Shown here in pieces: positions 54,837 to 64,000 of a stretch of DNA of 64,000 bases (the stretch's first letter is position 1; each line of letters opens with the position of its first letter). Below the pieces are notes generated by a model that saw nothing but the letters and a program-made list of their open reading frames with translations, was not told where the DNA came from and ran no database searches. The stretch is taken from the NCBI GenBank assembly GCA_031216915.1, contig CM062297.1, forward strand, positions 368,231,704 through 368,295,703, given 5' to 3'. Origin of the DNA: Pictodentalium vernedei (lineage: Eukaryota > Mollusca > Scaphopoda > Dentaliida > Dentaliidae). The position numbers were made by a program, and so were the translations under genes.

Positions 54837-57800
54837 TTGGGGTCAAACCTCAGCTCCAACAGAATGGGGCCCACCCTGAGAAAAAGATTTGTCATTTTTT
54901 TTCTTCCCTTAACCATTTGTGACAAAGAGGTAAAATTTTTGCTGGACACTGGATCAGCCATTAGCATATTAAGTACTAAGGTATTGGAAGAGGTATTTGG
55001 AAAGGATTCTTCAGAATTACAAGCAGCTCCTAGAGAGGTTTGTGGAGCTAGCGGACAACCCTTGCAGGTGCCAGGAGTTATCAACCTTCCCATTAATATA
55101 GGTAATAATAGTTTTGATCAAGAGTTTTATGTTGCCGAGTTATCATTTGAGGGAATATTGGGGGTTGATCTGATGACTGCCCTAGACTTAGACATTTATC
55201 TGGGGAGGAATTGTGTTAAATTAGCAGGAAAAGAAATTCCCCTAAATTTTGGCAATAACAACGATAGTAATGAGGTCATACTTATTGAAAATGTAACTAT
55301 ACCTCCATCTTCCGAGATTATAATTAATGGTAAGGTAAGTAATGTTTCTCTTTTAGAGGGAATTTGTGAGGTAGATCAAAAATTTTCAGAAAAACATAAT
55401 GGGATTATGGTTGGGCGAAGTTTTGTGGGTACTTCAAATGGAGATGTTGTGCCAATGAGGTTAGTAAATACCACCGGGGTACCCCAGTCCTTGAAAAAAG
55501 GTGAAACAGTGGCAGTATTCCAGCAAGGGGAGGTTCTGGGAAATAGTGTAATTCAAGAAAATGTAAAACAAGAAAATGTTGATAAGTATTCTCTCCAGCA
55601 AACAATTGATGAAACTGTTTTGACTACGGATCAGGTATTTCAAGTTAAAATGCTTCTTGATAGAAATGAGTCGGTTTTTATCCGCCATGATAAAGATTTA
55701 GGTCGAACAAGTATTATAAAACATGATATTGACACGGGTAAACATCCACCCATAAAACAAAGAGCCTATAGACTTCCTGTACATAAGCGACAGGAAGTTG
55801 ATAGGCAGTTACAAGAAATGTTAGAACAGGGGATAATACAACCCTCGGATAGTCCGTGGGCGGCCCCCATTGTCCTGGTTAAAAAAAAAGACGGTAGCCT
55901 ACGCTTTTGTGTAGACTATCGTAAGTTAAATGCTGTAACTCGGAAGGATGCATATCCCTTGCCACGCATTGATGACAGCCTTGAAGGAATGCAGGGGGCC
56001 AGTTGGTTCTCTACATTAGATTTGGCTTCAGGGTATTGGCAGGTGGAGATGGCTTCCTCAGCTCAAGAAAAAACTGCCTTTAGTACAGGTAAAGGGCTTT
56101 ATGAGTTCAAGGTACTCCCTTTCGGGCTTTCTGGGGCTCCCCATTCCTTTCAGAGGCTTATGGAGCTCGTTTTGAAGGGCCTTCATTGGAAGACCTGTCT
56201 GATATATCTGGATGACATAATTATTTATGCTAAAACTTTCCAAGAACATGTAGAAAGGTTGGAAGAGGTGTTCACAAAAATTAAGGAAGCTGGTTTGAAA
56301 CTCAAGCCTTCTAAATGTGCTCTTTTTAGAAAACAGGTATCTTTTTTGGGCCATATCGTGTCCTCAGAGGGGATACGGGCTGACCCAGAAAAGATAGCTA
56401 GGATTAAGGATTGGCCGATTCCAAGATGTGTCAGAGATATATGCAGTTTTGTCGGTTTGTGTTCTTATTACAGAAAATTTATTTTGAACTTCTCAGATTT
56501 GGCTGGTCCCCTGTTGGAATTAACTAGAAAGAATGTAAAATTTGAGTGGAATAAGGCTAGAAAAGAATCTTTTGAAATTTTAAAGAATAAACTATGTGAG
56601 AGTCCAATCTTGGGATTTCCAAATTTTGAGCAAGAGTTTATTTTGGACACAGATGCGAGTGATCAGGCTAGTGGGGCTGTGTTGTCTCAGTTAGTTAACG
56701 GACAGGAGAAGGTAATTGCATATTTTAGTAAAGTGCATTCTCCTCCAGAACGTAATTATAGTGTCACTCGGAAAGAGCTATTGGCAGTTATTAAAAGCAT
56801 TAAAAATTTTCGCCATTATTTGATAGGAAAACACTTTACTCTGCGCACCGATCATGGATCTTTGAGGTGGTTGTTTAATTTTAAAGAACCAACGGGGCAA
56901 GTGGCTCGTTGGCTGGAATATTTGAGTGGATTTGACTTTTCTATCATCCATCGTAGAGGAGAGCAACATAAGAATGCCGACGCCTTGAGTAGGATATCTT
57001 TGGAGACTAATGCTATTGATTTGTCTCCAGGAGGTGTAATTTCGGTTGATGATCAGATGAGTGATCCAATATTAAAGAAATTATTTGAAAATAAAACAAA
57101 TGATTCTAAGCCGTCGGCTGAGCAAATGAAGGGTGAAGAATTAATATTTAAAAAATATGTAGCCCAATGGGAACAAATTGTTGTTAGGCAAGGTATGCTT
57201 TATCGAGAATGGTTGGAATTTGGAAAGGAAAATAAATTTTTGTGGATTGTTCCTGGGAAACTAAAACCTGAAATTTTAAAACATTGCCATGATTCCGTGG
57301 TGGGAGGCCATTTAGGTATGATGAAAACCTATTTGAAAATTAGGCAAAGATTTTTTTGGATTGGTCTAAAGAAGGATGTAGAACAGTGGGTGCAGACTTG
57401 TGAGGTGTGTCAACGTCGGAAAAGTCCCAACAAAGCGTTAAAGGCCCCCCTGGTTACCGACCGTGTTTCGGAACCGATGGAGAGGGTTGCACTTGATGTA
57501 TTGGGTCCCCTACCGGAATCTGTGAGTGGAAACATTTACATTCTGGTTGTTTCTGACTATTTCTCTAAATGGACTGAAGCCTATGCCATGCCTAATCAGC
57601 GTGCAAGTACAATTGGAGAAATATTGGTTAAAGAGTGGATATCCCGTTTTGGTATGCCTAAGTTTATCCATTCTGATCAAGGGGCCAACTTTGAGTCTGA
57701 ATTGTTTTTGGGAATCTGTAAATATTTTGAGATTTCCAAGACAAGAACATCTCCATATCACCCTCAGTCTGATGGCCAGGTTGAGCGCTTCAACAGAACA

Positions 57801-58529
57801 TTGATAGCTATGCTAGCATGTTTTGTTGAAGATAATCATAACGACTGGGAATACTATCTACCTTTTGTTATGATGGCTTATCGTAGTGCTGTTCATGAGA
57901 CCACGGGCCTTACTCCAAATATGATCCTTTTTGGGAAAGAAATCCGATTACCTATTGAATTTATGGCTGGTAAAGTTCCTGATAAGGATCTTAGTCGAGT
58001 TCAATATGTGATGGATTTGGAAAATAGAATGGCAACCATTTTCCAGTTTGTGAGCAGTAAGTGTGAAACTGCTATTAAACATAGGAAAAGGTTGTACGAC
58101 CGTAGAGTTCATGGAAGACCTTATGAGGTTGGTGATAAAGTGTGGCTATATATTTCAAAAATAAAGCAAGGTCAAACCCCCAAATTTGCTAAATATTGGT
58201 TTGGGCCATTTGTGGTTAAAAAGCGACTCTCTGATGCAAATTATGTTATTTGTAGAGAGCATGGTGGTCGGCTGCAGGTGGTCCACTTTAATAGATTAAA
58301 AAAATGTTTTGAACGACCTAATATGGGAACAAGTGTAGATAATTCAGGAGATTCTGGTAGGTTACCTTTTTCGGAACTCATTGATCGGGAGGAAGATTCT
58401 GACCAGTCGGCTCAGGGCAGTTCCAGCAACTTAAACAATCCTGCCCCTAGCGGAGATCCTGTCACCCACCGGGGGCGAAGGGTCCGTCGTCCCCGCTGGT
58501 TGAACTCAAATGAGTACGATCTGTCTTAA
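54837..58529 (+). CDS. pol: Pol polyprotein: protease, reverse transcriptase, RNase H, integrase
   Basis: Makes the enzymes that mature Gag, copy the RNA into DNA and insert it. Numbering from 54837 (a TTG; the first in-frame ATG is residue 10). Aspartic protease: LLDTGSAIS at 35-43. Reverse transcriptase: DGSLRFCVDYRKLNAVT, FSTLDLASGYWQVEM, LPFGLSGAPHSFQ and the catalytic YLDD at 457-460. RNase H: DTDAS at 604-608, a TRKELLAV segment, LRTDHGSLRWL and a NADALSR end. Integrase: zinc HHCC (H816-H818, H825, C855 and C858), then D887, D947 and E983 with 35 residues between the last two (DD35E), and a GPF/Y-type module (YWFGPFVV, W1121). The tail is Arg-rich (RGRRVRRPRW). The domain order is Ty3/gypsy, and every catalytic residue I looked for is present. 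It lies in the same frame as gag, one stop codon downstream. Confidence 0.95.
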   Translation: MGSNLSSNRMGPTLRKRFVIFFLPLTICDKEVKFLLDTGSAISILSTKVLEEVFGKDSSELQAAPREVCGASGQPLQVPGVINLPINIGNNSFDQEFYVAELSFEGILGVDLMTALDLDIYLGRNCVKLAGKEIPLNFGNNNDSNEVILIENVTIPPSSEIIINGKVSNVSLLEGICEVDQKFSEKHNGIMVGRSFVGTSNGDVVPMRLVNTTGVPQSLKKGETVAVFQQGEVLGNSVIQENVKQENVDKYSLQQTIDETVLTTDQVFQVKMLLDRNESVFIRHDKDLGRTSIIKHDIDTGKHPPIKQRAYRLPVHKRQEVDRQLQEMLEQGIIQPSDSPWAAPIVLVKKKDGSLRFCVDYRKLNAVTRKDAYPLPRIDDSLEGMQGASWFSTLDLASGYWQVEMASSAQEKTAFSTGKGLYEFKVLPFGLSGAPHSFQRLMELVLKGLHWKTCLIYLDDIIIYAKTFQEHVERLEEVFTKIKEAGLKLKPSKCALFRKQVSFLGHIVSSEGIRADPEKIARIKDWPIPRCVRDICSFVGLCSYYRKFILNFSDLAGPLLELTRKNVKFEWNKARKESFEILKNKLCESPILGFPNFEQEFILDTDASDQASGAVLSQLVNGQEKVIAYFSKVHSPPERNYSVTRKELLAVIKSIKNFRHYLIGKHFTLRTDHGSLRWLFNFKEPTGQVARWLEYLSGFDFSIIHRRGEQHKNADALSRISLETNAIDLSPGGVISVDDQMSDPILKKLFENKTNDSKPSAEQMKGEELIFKKYVAQWEQIVVRQGMLYREWLEFGKENKFLWIVPGKLKPEILKHCHDSVVGGHLGMMKTYLKIRQRFFWIGLKKDVEQWVQTCEVCQRRKSPNKALKAPLVTDRVSEPMERVALDVLGPLPESVSGNIYILVVSDYFSKWTEAYAMPNQRASTIGEILVKEWISRFGMPKFIHSDQGANFESELFLGICKYFEISKTRTSPYHPQSDGQVERFNRTLIAMLACFVEDNHNDWEYYLPFVMMAYRSAVHETTGLTPNMILFGKEIRLPIEFMAGKVPDKDLSRVQYVMDLENRMATIFQFVSSKCETAIKHRKRLYDRRVHGRPYEVGDKVWLYISKIKQGQTPKFAKYWFGPFVVKKRLSDANYVICREHGGRLQVVHFNRLKKCFERPNMGTSVDNSGDSGRLPFSELIDREEDSDQSAQGSSSNLNNPAPSGDPVTHRGRRVRRPRWLNSNEYDLS

Positions 58530-58545
58530 AAAAAAAAAAAAAAAA
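58528..58545 (+). repeat. 18-A tract at the pol stop codon
   Basis: The A run begins inside the pol TAA stop. An internal poly(A) here is unusual for an LTR element and may mark an RNA-level junction. Confidence 0.8.
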
Positions 58546-59720
58546 GATTTGTATTTATTATTCTGGAATGACCCCGGTCTAAATTCGGTGATTTTATGAT
58601 TTAAGATTTGGCTTAATGAATTCATTTGGCGAGAACTCTAGCTCACGAGCAAAGATAAGATTTGCTAAATTTTTGATGTGGTGCCCAGTGATCATGGGAA
58701 AATTGTTAAATTACCCGGAGTGTGCCTTATATGTCGATGCAAGGGTTAAATTATGTCTTCCATTTGGAAGTTGTAATTAATAGGCAAGGAGGAATGGTGC
58801 TGGGGATCCAAGGAAGGGTTAATGGGCGGAGACAAAATAAACTGCAAATTCATTTGAATTTGCTGTTCGATTCATTTGGAAACTTTTGAATCAGAATTGT
58901 TTAATTTTGACTTTCAAACAGTCATATATAGGACAAGTTGTAGGGTCATTGGACCGTGGACCGGTGGTTATGTCCTATGGTAGTGGATTGGATAAAGTAA
59001 AGATTGATAAATGATATAGTATTCTCATGGGTCACATAATGTAGGGAAAGGATGGAAATCAATTGATTCCATGGTTTCCCTTACGGGGTGTCGTAATGGA
59101 GGTGTTCCATTAGGAAAAATTGTGTAAACGAACACCCTAACTCAGCGCAATTCTAAAAATGTAAAAAAATTACCTTAGTAATCTAAAAAATACTAGCGCT
59201 ATTTGTGTTTTGTAAATGTGACCCCTGGGAATTACACTTGGAAATGCTCGTGAGCGGGAGCATTATACGCTAGTGAAATTGAGCCAGTAGAAGAGTGATT
59301 CCAAATACGTCGTTTATTTTGGTGTGACTTGCATGGCGCGCATGTGGGATGGGCATTTGGGGTGGGGGTTAGGTATGATTGTGTCTGATGGGTGGTGGTT
59401 GATGTTGCTAGGGTAAGAATGGGTTTCGTAAGTAATTTATGATGGCGTCGCCAGTATGTAACTTTTCGTAAGTGATGTGTCCGTGGTAAATATGCAAGAC
59501 CACCAGAAATTTACGACTTAAAAATTTGGATTGCTTGGAAACCTATTGGTTGCAGTTTGACTGAGTCACAGAAAGATTGTTTTTTTTTTTTTTTTAATAC
59601 TGGAGGTCATTCCTTTCATGTAATGTAACTAATAAATTACATAAATTAATTTCAGCTGTTGGAAACAGAAAATTGCGAAATTTTGTATACTGCTGTGGTG
59701 TTCCTTTTTTTTGTTTTAGG
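58546..59720 (+). other. Non-coding interior of the LTR element after pol
   Basis: No long ORF. It contains cgagaactctagctcacgagc and a later aaatgctcgtgagcgggagc stretch. A T run lies at 59580-59596. Function not evident. Confidence 0.45.
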
Positions 59721-59729
59721 TTGAGGGAG

Positions 59730-61590
59730 GTATTTGATGGCGGTGAATCCAGATGATACTGATGTTTGTCCATTGACGGTGAAATTATGTATGTGTATCA
59801 TGGTATTTGATGGCGATGAATCCAGACGATACTGGTAGTTGTCCAGTGACAGTGAAATTATGTATGTGTATCATGGTATTTGATGGCGATGAATCCAGAC
59901 GATACTGATGTTATCCATTGACATTGAAATTATGTATGTGTATCATGGTATTTGATGGCGATGAATCCAGATGATACTGATGTTTGTCCATTGACGGTGA
60001 AATTATGTATGTGTATCATGGTATTTGATGGCGATGAATCCAGACGATACTGGTAGTTGTCCAGTGACAGTGAAATTATGTATGTGTATCATGGTATTTG
60101 ATGGCGATGAATCCAGACGATACTGATGTTGTCCATTGACATTGAAATTATGTATGTGTATCATGGTATTTGATGGCGATGAATCCAGACGATACTGGTA
60201 GTTGTCCAGTGACATTGAAATTATGTATGTGTATCATGGTATTTGATGGCGATGAATCCAGACGATACTGATGTTATCCATTGACATTGAAATTATGTAT
60301 GTGTATCATGGTATTTGATGGCGATGAATCCAGACGATACTGGTAGTTGTCCAGTGACAGTGAAATTATGTATGTGTATCATGGTATTTGATGGCGATGA
60401 ATCCAGACGATACTGATGTTGTCCATTGACATTGAAATTATGTATGTGTATCATGGTATTTGATGGCGATGAATCCAGACGATACTGGTAGTTGTCCAGT
60501 GACAGTGAAATTATGTATGTGTATCATGGTATTTGATGGCGATGAATCCAGACGATACTGATGTTATCCATTGACATTGAAATTATGTATGTGTATCATG
60601 GTATTTGATGGCGGTGAATCCAGATGATACTGATGTTTGTCCATTGACGGTGAAATTATGTATGTGTATCATGGTATTTGATGGCGATGAATCCAGACAA
60701 TACTGGTAGTTGTCCAGTGACAGTGAAATTATGTATGTGTATCATGGTATTTGATGGCGATGAATCCAGACGATACTGATGTTATCCATTGACATTGAAA
60801 TTATGTATGTGTATCATGGTATTTGATGGCGATGAATCCAGATGATACTGATGTTTGTCCATTGACGGTGAAATTATGTATGTGTATCATGGTATTTGAT
60901 GGCGATGAATCCAGACGATACTGGTAGTTGTCCAGTGACAGTGAAATTATGTATGTGTATCATGGTATTTGATGGCGATGAATCCAGACGATACTGATGT
61001 TGTCCATTGACATTGTATCATGGTATTTGATGGCGATGAATCCAGACGATACTGATGTTGTCCATTGACATTGAAATTATGTATGTGTATCATGGTATTT
61101 GATGGCGATGAATCCAGACGATACTGGTAGTTGTCCAGTGACAGTGAAATTATGTATGTGTATCATGGTATTTGATGGCGATGAATCCAGACGATACTGA
61201 TGTTATCCATTGACATTGAAATTATGTATGTGTATCATGGTATTTGATGGCGATGAATCCAGATGATACTGATGTTTGTCCATTGACGGTGAAATTATGT
61301 ATGTGTATCATGGTATTTGATGGCGATGAGTCCGGGCGGTACTGATGTTGTCCATTGACATTGAAATTATGTATGTGAGTCATGGTATTTAATGGCGATG
61401 AATCCAGATGATACTGATATTTGTCCATTGACATTGAAATTATGTGTGTGTATCATGGTATTTGATGGTGATGAAACCAGACGATATTGATGGTTGTCCA
61501 GTGACAGTGAAGTTGTGTAGGTGTATCATGGTATTTGATGGTTATGAGTTCAGACGATATTGACAGTTGTCCATTAACATTGACTCTTGA
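59730..61590 (+). repeat. 73-bp minisatellite with higher-order pattern inside the LTR element
   Basis: About 26 units of 72-73 bp start gtatttgatggcgatgaatc and end gtatgtgtatcatg. Three unit types differ around the middle: G (gtttgtccattgacgg), A (ggtagttgtccagtgaca) and B (atgttatccattgacatt or the ttgtcc form). The order is mostly G-A-B or A-B, giving higher-order blocks of about 218 and 145 bp. One B unit near 61010 lacks about 15 bp. The last four units (from 61320) are diverged. Units are too uniform, and lack variable spacers, to be CRISPR. Minus-strand ORFs with repeating NTMIHIHNF peptides are artefacts. Confidence 0.95.
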
Positions 61591-61619
61591 ATGTGAATTG
61601 GTTCTTGTAAACCTTCCTA

Positions 61620-61640
61620 ATTTAACTTTGCTTTTTAGGA
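61620..61640 (+). promoter_or_regulatory. Splice-acceptor-like site before ORF3
   Basis: Branch-like cctaatttaac, pyrimidine-rich tttgcttttt and AG at 61637-61638, 22 bases before the ORF3 ATG. It would be the partner of the leader donor at 53575. Confidence 0.5.
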
Positions 61641-61660
61641 TTTAATTTTGACTCCTTAAA

Positions 61661-62185
61661 ATGGAGGGTCTGGTGATTGGACACAGTTTTGTGGCGAGAT
61701 TGTACCGATTTTTATTATTGTGCCCAGAAGTATGGCATTGTACCATACCGTTTGCCTCCGTGAAATTTGTTGGGATACCTGGGGGAAAGATTAGCCATTT
61801 GCAAAATATTAATGTCAGAGGGGCTAGATGGATAGTTCTTCAGATTGGGGGTAATGATATTGATTGCGTTACATTCTCTTTTGAATGTTTCCTGCGGGAC
61901 CTCCGAGAATTGCTAAAGAAATGGAAGCTTGCTGGGGTGAAGAAAATAACATTAGGTAGTATATTTCCTAGAGTAAAGCCCCGAAATGTATCTTATGAGA
62001 TTTATGAGTTTAGACGTATGGCTGTCAATGATGCTTTTAAGGCTGTAGGTGATGAAGATATTTTATATTTTCACCATCGACAGGTTTATCCACATCATTT
62101 TCTGTCAGATGGTGTACATCTCCGGCCGAATGCACAAAAGAATTTTTGGGATAGAATAAAAAGGAAAATTCACCAGATGTTGTAA
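61661..62185 (+). CDS. SGNH/GDSL-type hydrolase-like protein carried by the LTR element
   Basis: A 174-residue ORF in the env position. All signature blocks of SGNH hydrolases are present: block I LVIGHSFVARL with Ser9 (GHS in place of GDS), block II glycine in VGIPGGKI, block III LQIGGNDI with Asn65, and block V LSDGVHLRPNAQ with Asp150 and His153. The order and spacing fit a compact single-domain fold, and the length is near the minimum for the family. Members hydrolyse esters or thioesters, often O-acetyl groups. The substrate here is unknown. There is no signal peptide or transmembrane helix, so it is predicted cytoplasmic and not an envelope protein. The start is fixed by an in-frame TGA at 61649. 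It ends 900 bp before the 3' LTR. Esterase domains are known from some CR1/L2-type LINE ORF1 proteins and, as I recall, from some tyrosine-recombinase retroelements. In a gypsy-type element this is unusual to me. Confidence 0.85.
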   Translation: MEGLVIGHSFVARLYRFLLLCPEVWHCTIPFASVKFVGIPGGKISHLQNINVRGARWIVLQIGGNDIDCVTFSFECFLRDLRELLKKWKLAGVKKITLGSIFPRVKPRNVSYEIYEFRRMAVNDAFKAVGDEDILYFHHRQVYPHHFLSDGVHLRPNAQKNFWDRIKRKIHQML

Positions 62186-63070
62186 TTTAAAACCCCCTAG
62201 TCAGGGTGATTGGGAATGTGTTGATGGTTTATTAAGTGGGAAAGAAGTGATTAATGTGAAAGTTGGAGATATTTCACATTGACCTTGATTGCAATTGTTG
62301 GCTCTGTTGATGGTTCGATTGGGCATGGTATGGTGATTCCTTGTTGGGCTCACTGTGCTGCCCAAGCGAAGCATTAATTGCAACTGTTTTGAATTGAAAA
62401 TATGGAGTTGGCGATTGAGAAATAGAGTTCCGGGATTCATAAAAATATTGGATAATTGTTTTCTAATCTAGAATGATTCAAGCGCGCCAACAATAAATGG
62501 ATCTTGTGGCTGTTGTCTGGGTTGTCGTGATGAAAAGGATACAGTAGTGTGCAGGGTTTCCAAGATAGTTTTTGGCGCTGCGAGCAGCATCATCTGGACG
62601 ATGATAAAATTCATATGTAGTAAATTATGGGTAGTGTTCCAATGAAGTATGGTCCGTTTAATTGTTTTATAAATATATAAGTTATAGTGGTGGCTTTCTT
62701 CGGATCAGGGATTTAACTAATCCAGGCGGTAACATCTCTTATCGCATGTCAGTGATCGTGGCGGTAAGCGGTTTCAATTTTTATTGAAATTGGTCGGTGG
62801 TTGGATTTCTGTATCCCAGGCCTGCCTACCGCTGTATAAAACATAAAATGTGATGGCGGATTATTCCGTCAGATGTAGCACTTCCCATGCCTAAAGATTT
62901 AATCTAGATAGTAGGTATGAACAGATCGTACTCAATTTTTTTTTTCGGACCCATTTTTTTTTGTGTAAATATAGTCATTATAAATCATTAATCATTTTTT
63001 TTTTATTTTTATCTTTATTAATAAGAAATCAAAAACACTATCTGAGCCATCCAAAAACGAGGACGTTTAC
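62186..63070 (+). other. Non-coding interior between ORF3 and the polypurine tract
   Basis: No long ORF in the sense direction. Contains T-rich runs at 62938-63015. No recognised motif. Confidence 0.45.
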
Positions 63071-63071
63071 C

Positions 63072-63086
63072 TTGGGGTGGGGGTAG
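63072..63086 (+). promoter_or_regulatory. Polypurine tract (candidate)
   Basis: ttggggtgggggtag lies directly before the 3' LTR start, the usual position of the plus-strand primer. It is G-rich with two T interruptions. Confidence 0.7.
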
Positions 63087-64000
63087 TGTGCTGTTTTTTG
63101 ATAAATGGAGTCGGGGGTTTGTCGTCCAACAGGGGTTAATTCCATATTACTTATTTGCTCTCTCTGTGGTGGTTGTCTCCACCAGTGATTAGAGTGTCAG
63201 GTAGCACGAGATCTAGTAACGGTTGATTGAATTGTTGTCAAGTTTCACTGAGGGAAATGCACACACCAGCGATTTCCTGAATCGATACAAGATTTCAGAG
63301 GTTGCATGATTTTTTCGTGTTGTGTATGAATTGAAGTGGGTGATCTGGACCGTCGAAAAAGTCAGTTCGAGATAGGATTTCACTGGGGTAGGTTGTTTAG
63401 CTTTTCTCTGGAAGGTTTGGGAAGAGCCGGCTGGTCATGAGTTTAAATAGTAATTCCTTGGAGTTCCGGAATGAGAAACTAAACACCGAATTCTCTGTGC
63501 CATTGGTGAGACTGGGATAGTTATTTAGGAATTTATTTGGTATTCTTTTTTCTCCGTTTGTCGGATCAATGGAATCAGAGTTAAGTAAGTTTTAGAGTAG
63601 TTTTTTTTCTCTGGAACTCCGGGAATATTTTTTTTGAAGAATTTCGCCTTCGACAAACTTTTGTCGAGTGTGAGTTCTTCTTGTTGGGTAGTCACCGAGT
63701 GTGCGGGGTGTCAGAGATGGCAGCGCGGAGGTGACTCCTTAGTTATATGTGGAAGACTTCACACTCGACGAACTTTGGTTCTTCGAGGGTGAAAGCTTCT
63801 TACTTGATTGAGGCCTGATTATTGATATTTGGTATGACACCTATGGAGGAGCAGCGGTGACTCCTCATTTATATTTGGAAGACTTCACACTCGACGAACT
63901 CTGGTTCTTCGAGGGTGAAAGCTTCTTACTTGATTGAGGCCTGATTATTAATATTTGGTATGACACCTATGGAGGAGCAGAGGTGACTCCTTATTTATAT
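63087..64000 (+). repeat. 3' LTR, truncated by the window edge
   Basis: Identical by eye to 52126-52841 over its first ~715 bp with no indel. It then enters 126-bp subrepeats (units at 63733, 63859 and 63985) whose tails read ttgattgaggcctgattatt and so differ from the 5' LTR. About 470 bp are expected beyond the window. Confidence 0.9.

Larger units (their letters stand above)
52126..64000 (+). mobile_element. Ty3/gypsy-class LTR retrotransposon with extra SGNH-hydrolase ORF (3' LTR cut by window)
   Basis: Direct terminal repeats start tgtgctgttttttgataaat at 52126 and 63087, a constant offset of 10,961 bp. Between them, in order, are a primer-binding site, gag, pol with the gypsy order PR-RT-RH-IN, a minisatellite, a third ORF and a polypurine tract. 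With LTRs of about 1.38 kb the whole element would be about 12.3 kb, large for the group. Gag, pol and ORF3 have no internal stops, and the first 715 bp of the LTRs are identical by eye, so the copy looks recent. The extra ORF occupies the env position but encodes a hydrolase-like protein, not an envelope: there is no signal peptide or transmembrane anchor. The right boundary and the target-site duplication lie outside the window. Confidence 0.9.

Noticed and set aside
60003..61434. Minus-strand ORFs of about 70 codons with repeating peptides within the minisatellite
   Set aside because: They arise because the 73-bp unit is nearly open in one frame; the frame is broken by 72-bp units and there is no independent evidence for coding.
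59730..61590. Regular repeats resembling a CRISPR array
   Set aside because: The full 72-73 bp unit is conserved, without unique spacers of constant length, and the context is a eukaryotic retrotransposon.
61661..62185. ORF3 as an envelope glycoprotein
   Set aside because: It has no signal peptide, transmembrane anchor, fusion-peptide-like segment or cysteine pattern, while the SGNH blocks are clear.
52126..64000. An endogenous retrovirus of vertebrate type
   Set aside because: Pol order and integrase features are Ty3/gypsy-like, there is no env, and the Gag architecture differs.

Overview
The window is animal genomic DNA dominated by transposable elements. No complete host gene is visible. 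A tRNA-headed SINE with a (TAAA)n tail occurs about ten times. There are also Tc1-like transposons with TA-flanked inverted repeats, TTAA-flanked palindromic MITEs, hAT-type MITEs, truncated LINEs and many degenerate tandem repeats. The SINE type and the Tc1 lineages resemble those I associate with marine invertebrates, most likely a mollusc or other lophotrochozoan; this assignment is from memory and is not proven by the window.

Layout. 1-7.5 kb: degenerate satellites, G-rich simple sequence, one SINE fragment, a possible FLYWCH-like exon near 3.2-3.4 kb, and a palindrome. 7.9-9.5 kb: a dead Tc1-like transposon. 9.5-13.1 kb: MITEs, microsatellites and two copies of a CpG-containing dispersed repeat. 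13.1-23.9 kb: a giant inverted repeat, with arms of about 4-5 kb around a GC-richer loop, carrying the mirrored remains of a gene and a mirrored palindromic MITE. 24.1-25.8 kb: three related MITEs nested with two SINEs. 26-34 kb: two weak host-exon candidates, foldback elements and more palindromic MITEs. 34-38 kb: two satellite blocks, one broken by a LINE with target-site duplication and one by a TA-flanked MITE. 39.2-40.8 kb: a second dead Tc1-like element. 41-51.5 kb: SINEs, a LINE 3' end, two hAT-type MITEs and palindromic MITEs.

The most interesting object is at 52.1 kb to the right edge: a very large (about 12 kb), apparently young Ty3/gypsy-class LTR retrotransposon. It has a 5' LTR of about 1.38 kb, a primer-binding site, a gag without zinc knuckles but with an RG-rich tail, an intact pol (protease, reverse transcriptase, RNase H, integrase), a 73-bp minisatellite of about 26 units and, in the position of env, a separate 174-residue ORF. 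That ORF has all the catalytic blocks of an SGNH/GDSL-type hydrolase. A splice-donor-like site before gag and an acceptor-like site just before the third ORF suggest it is made from a spliced subgenomic RNA, as retroviral env is. Gag and pol lie in one frame separated by a single UAA, next to a correctly phased slippery heptamer. The two LTRs are identical over the first ~715 bp and then differ sharply inside a 126-bp tandem-repeat block.

I worked by eye. Repeat boundaries are approximate unless a target-site duplication is stated, and family names above superfamily level are tentative.
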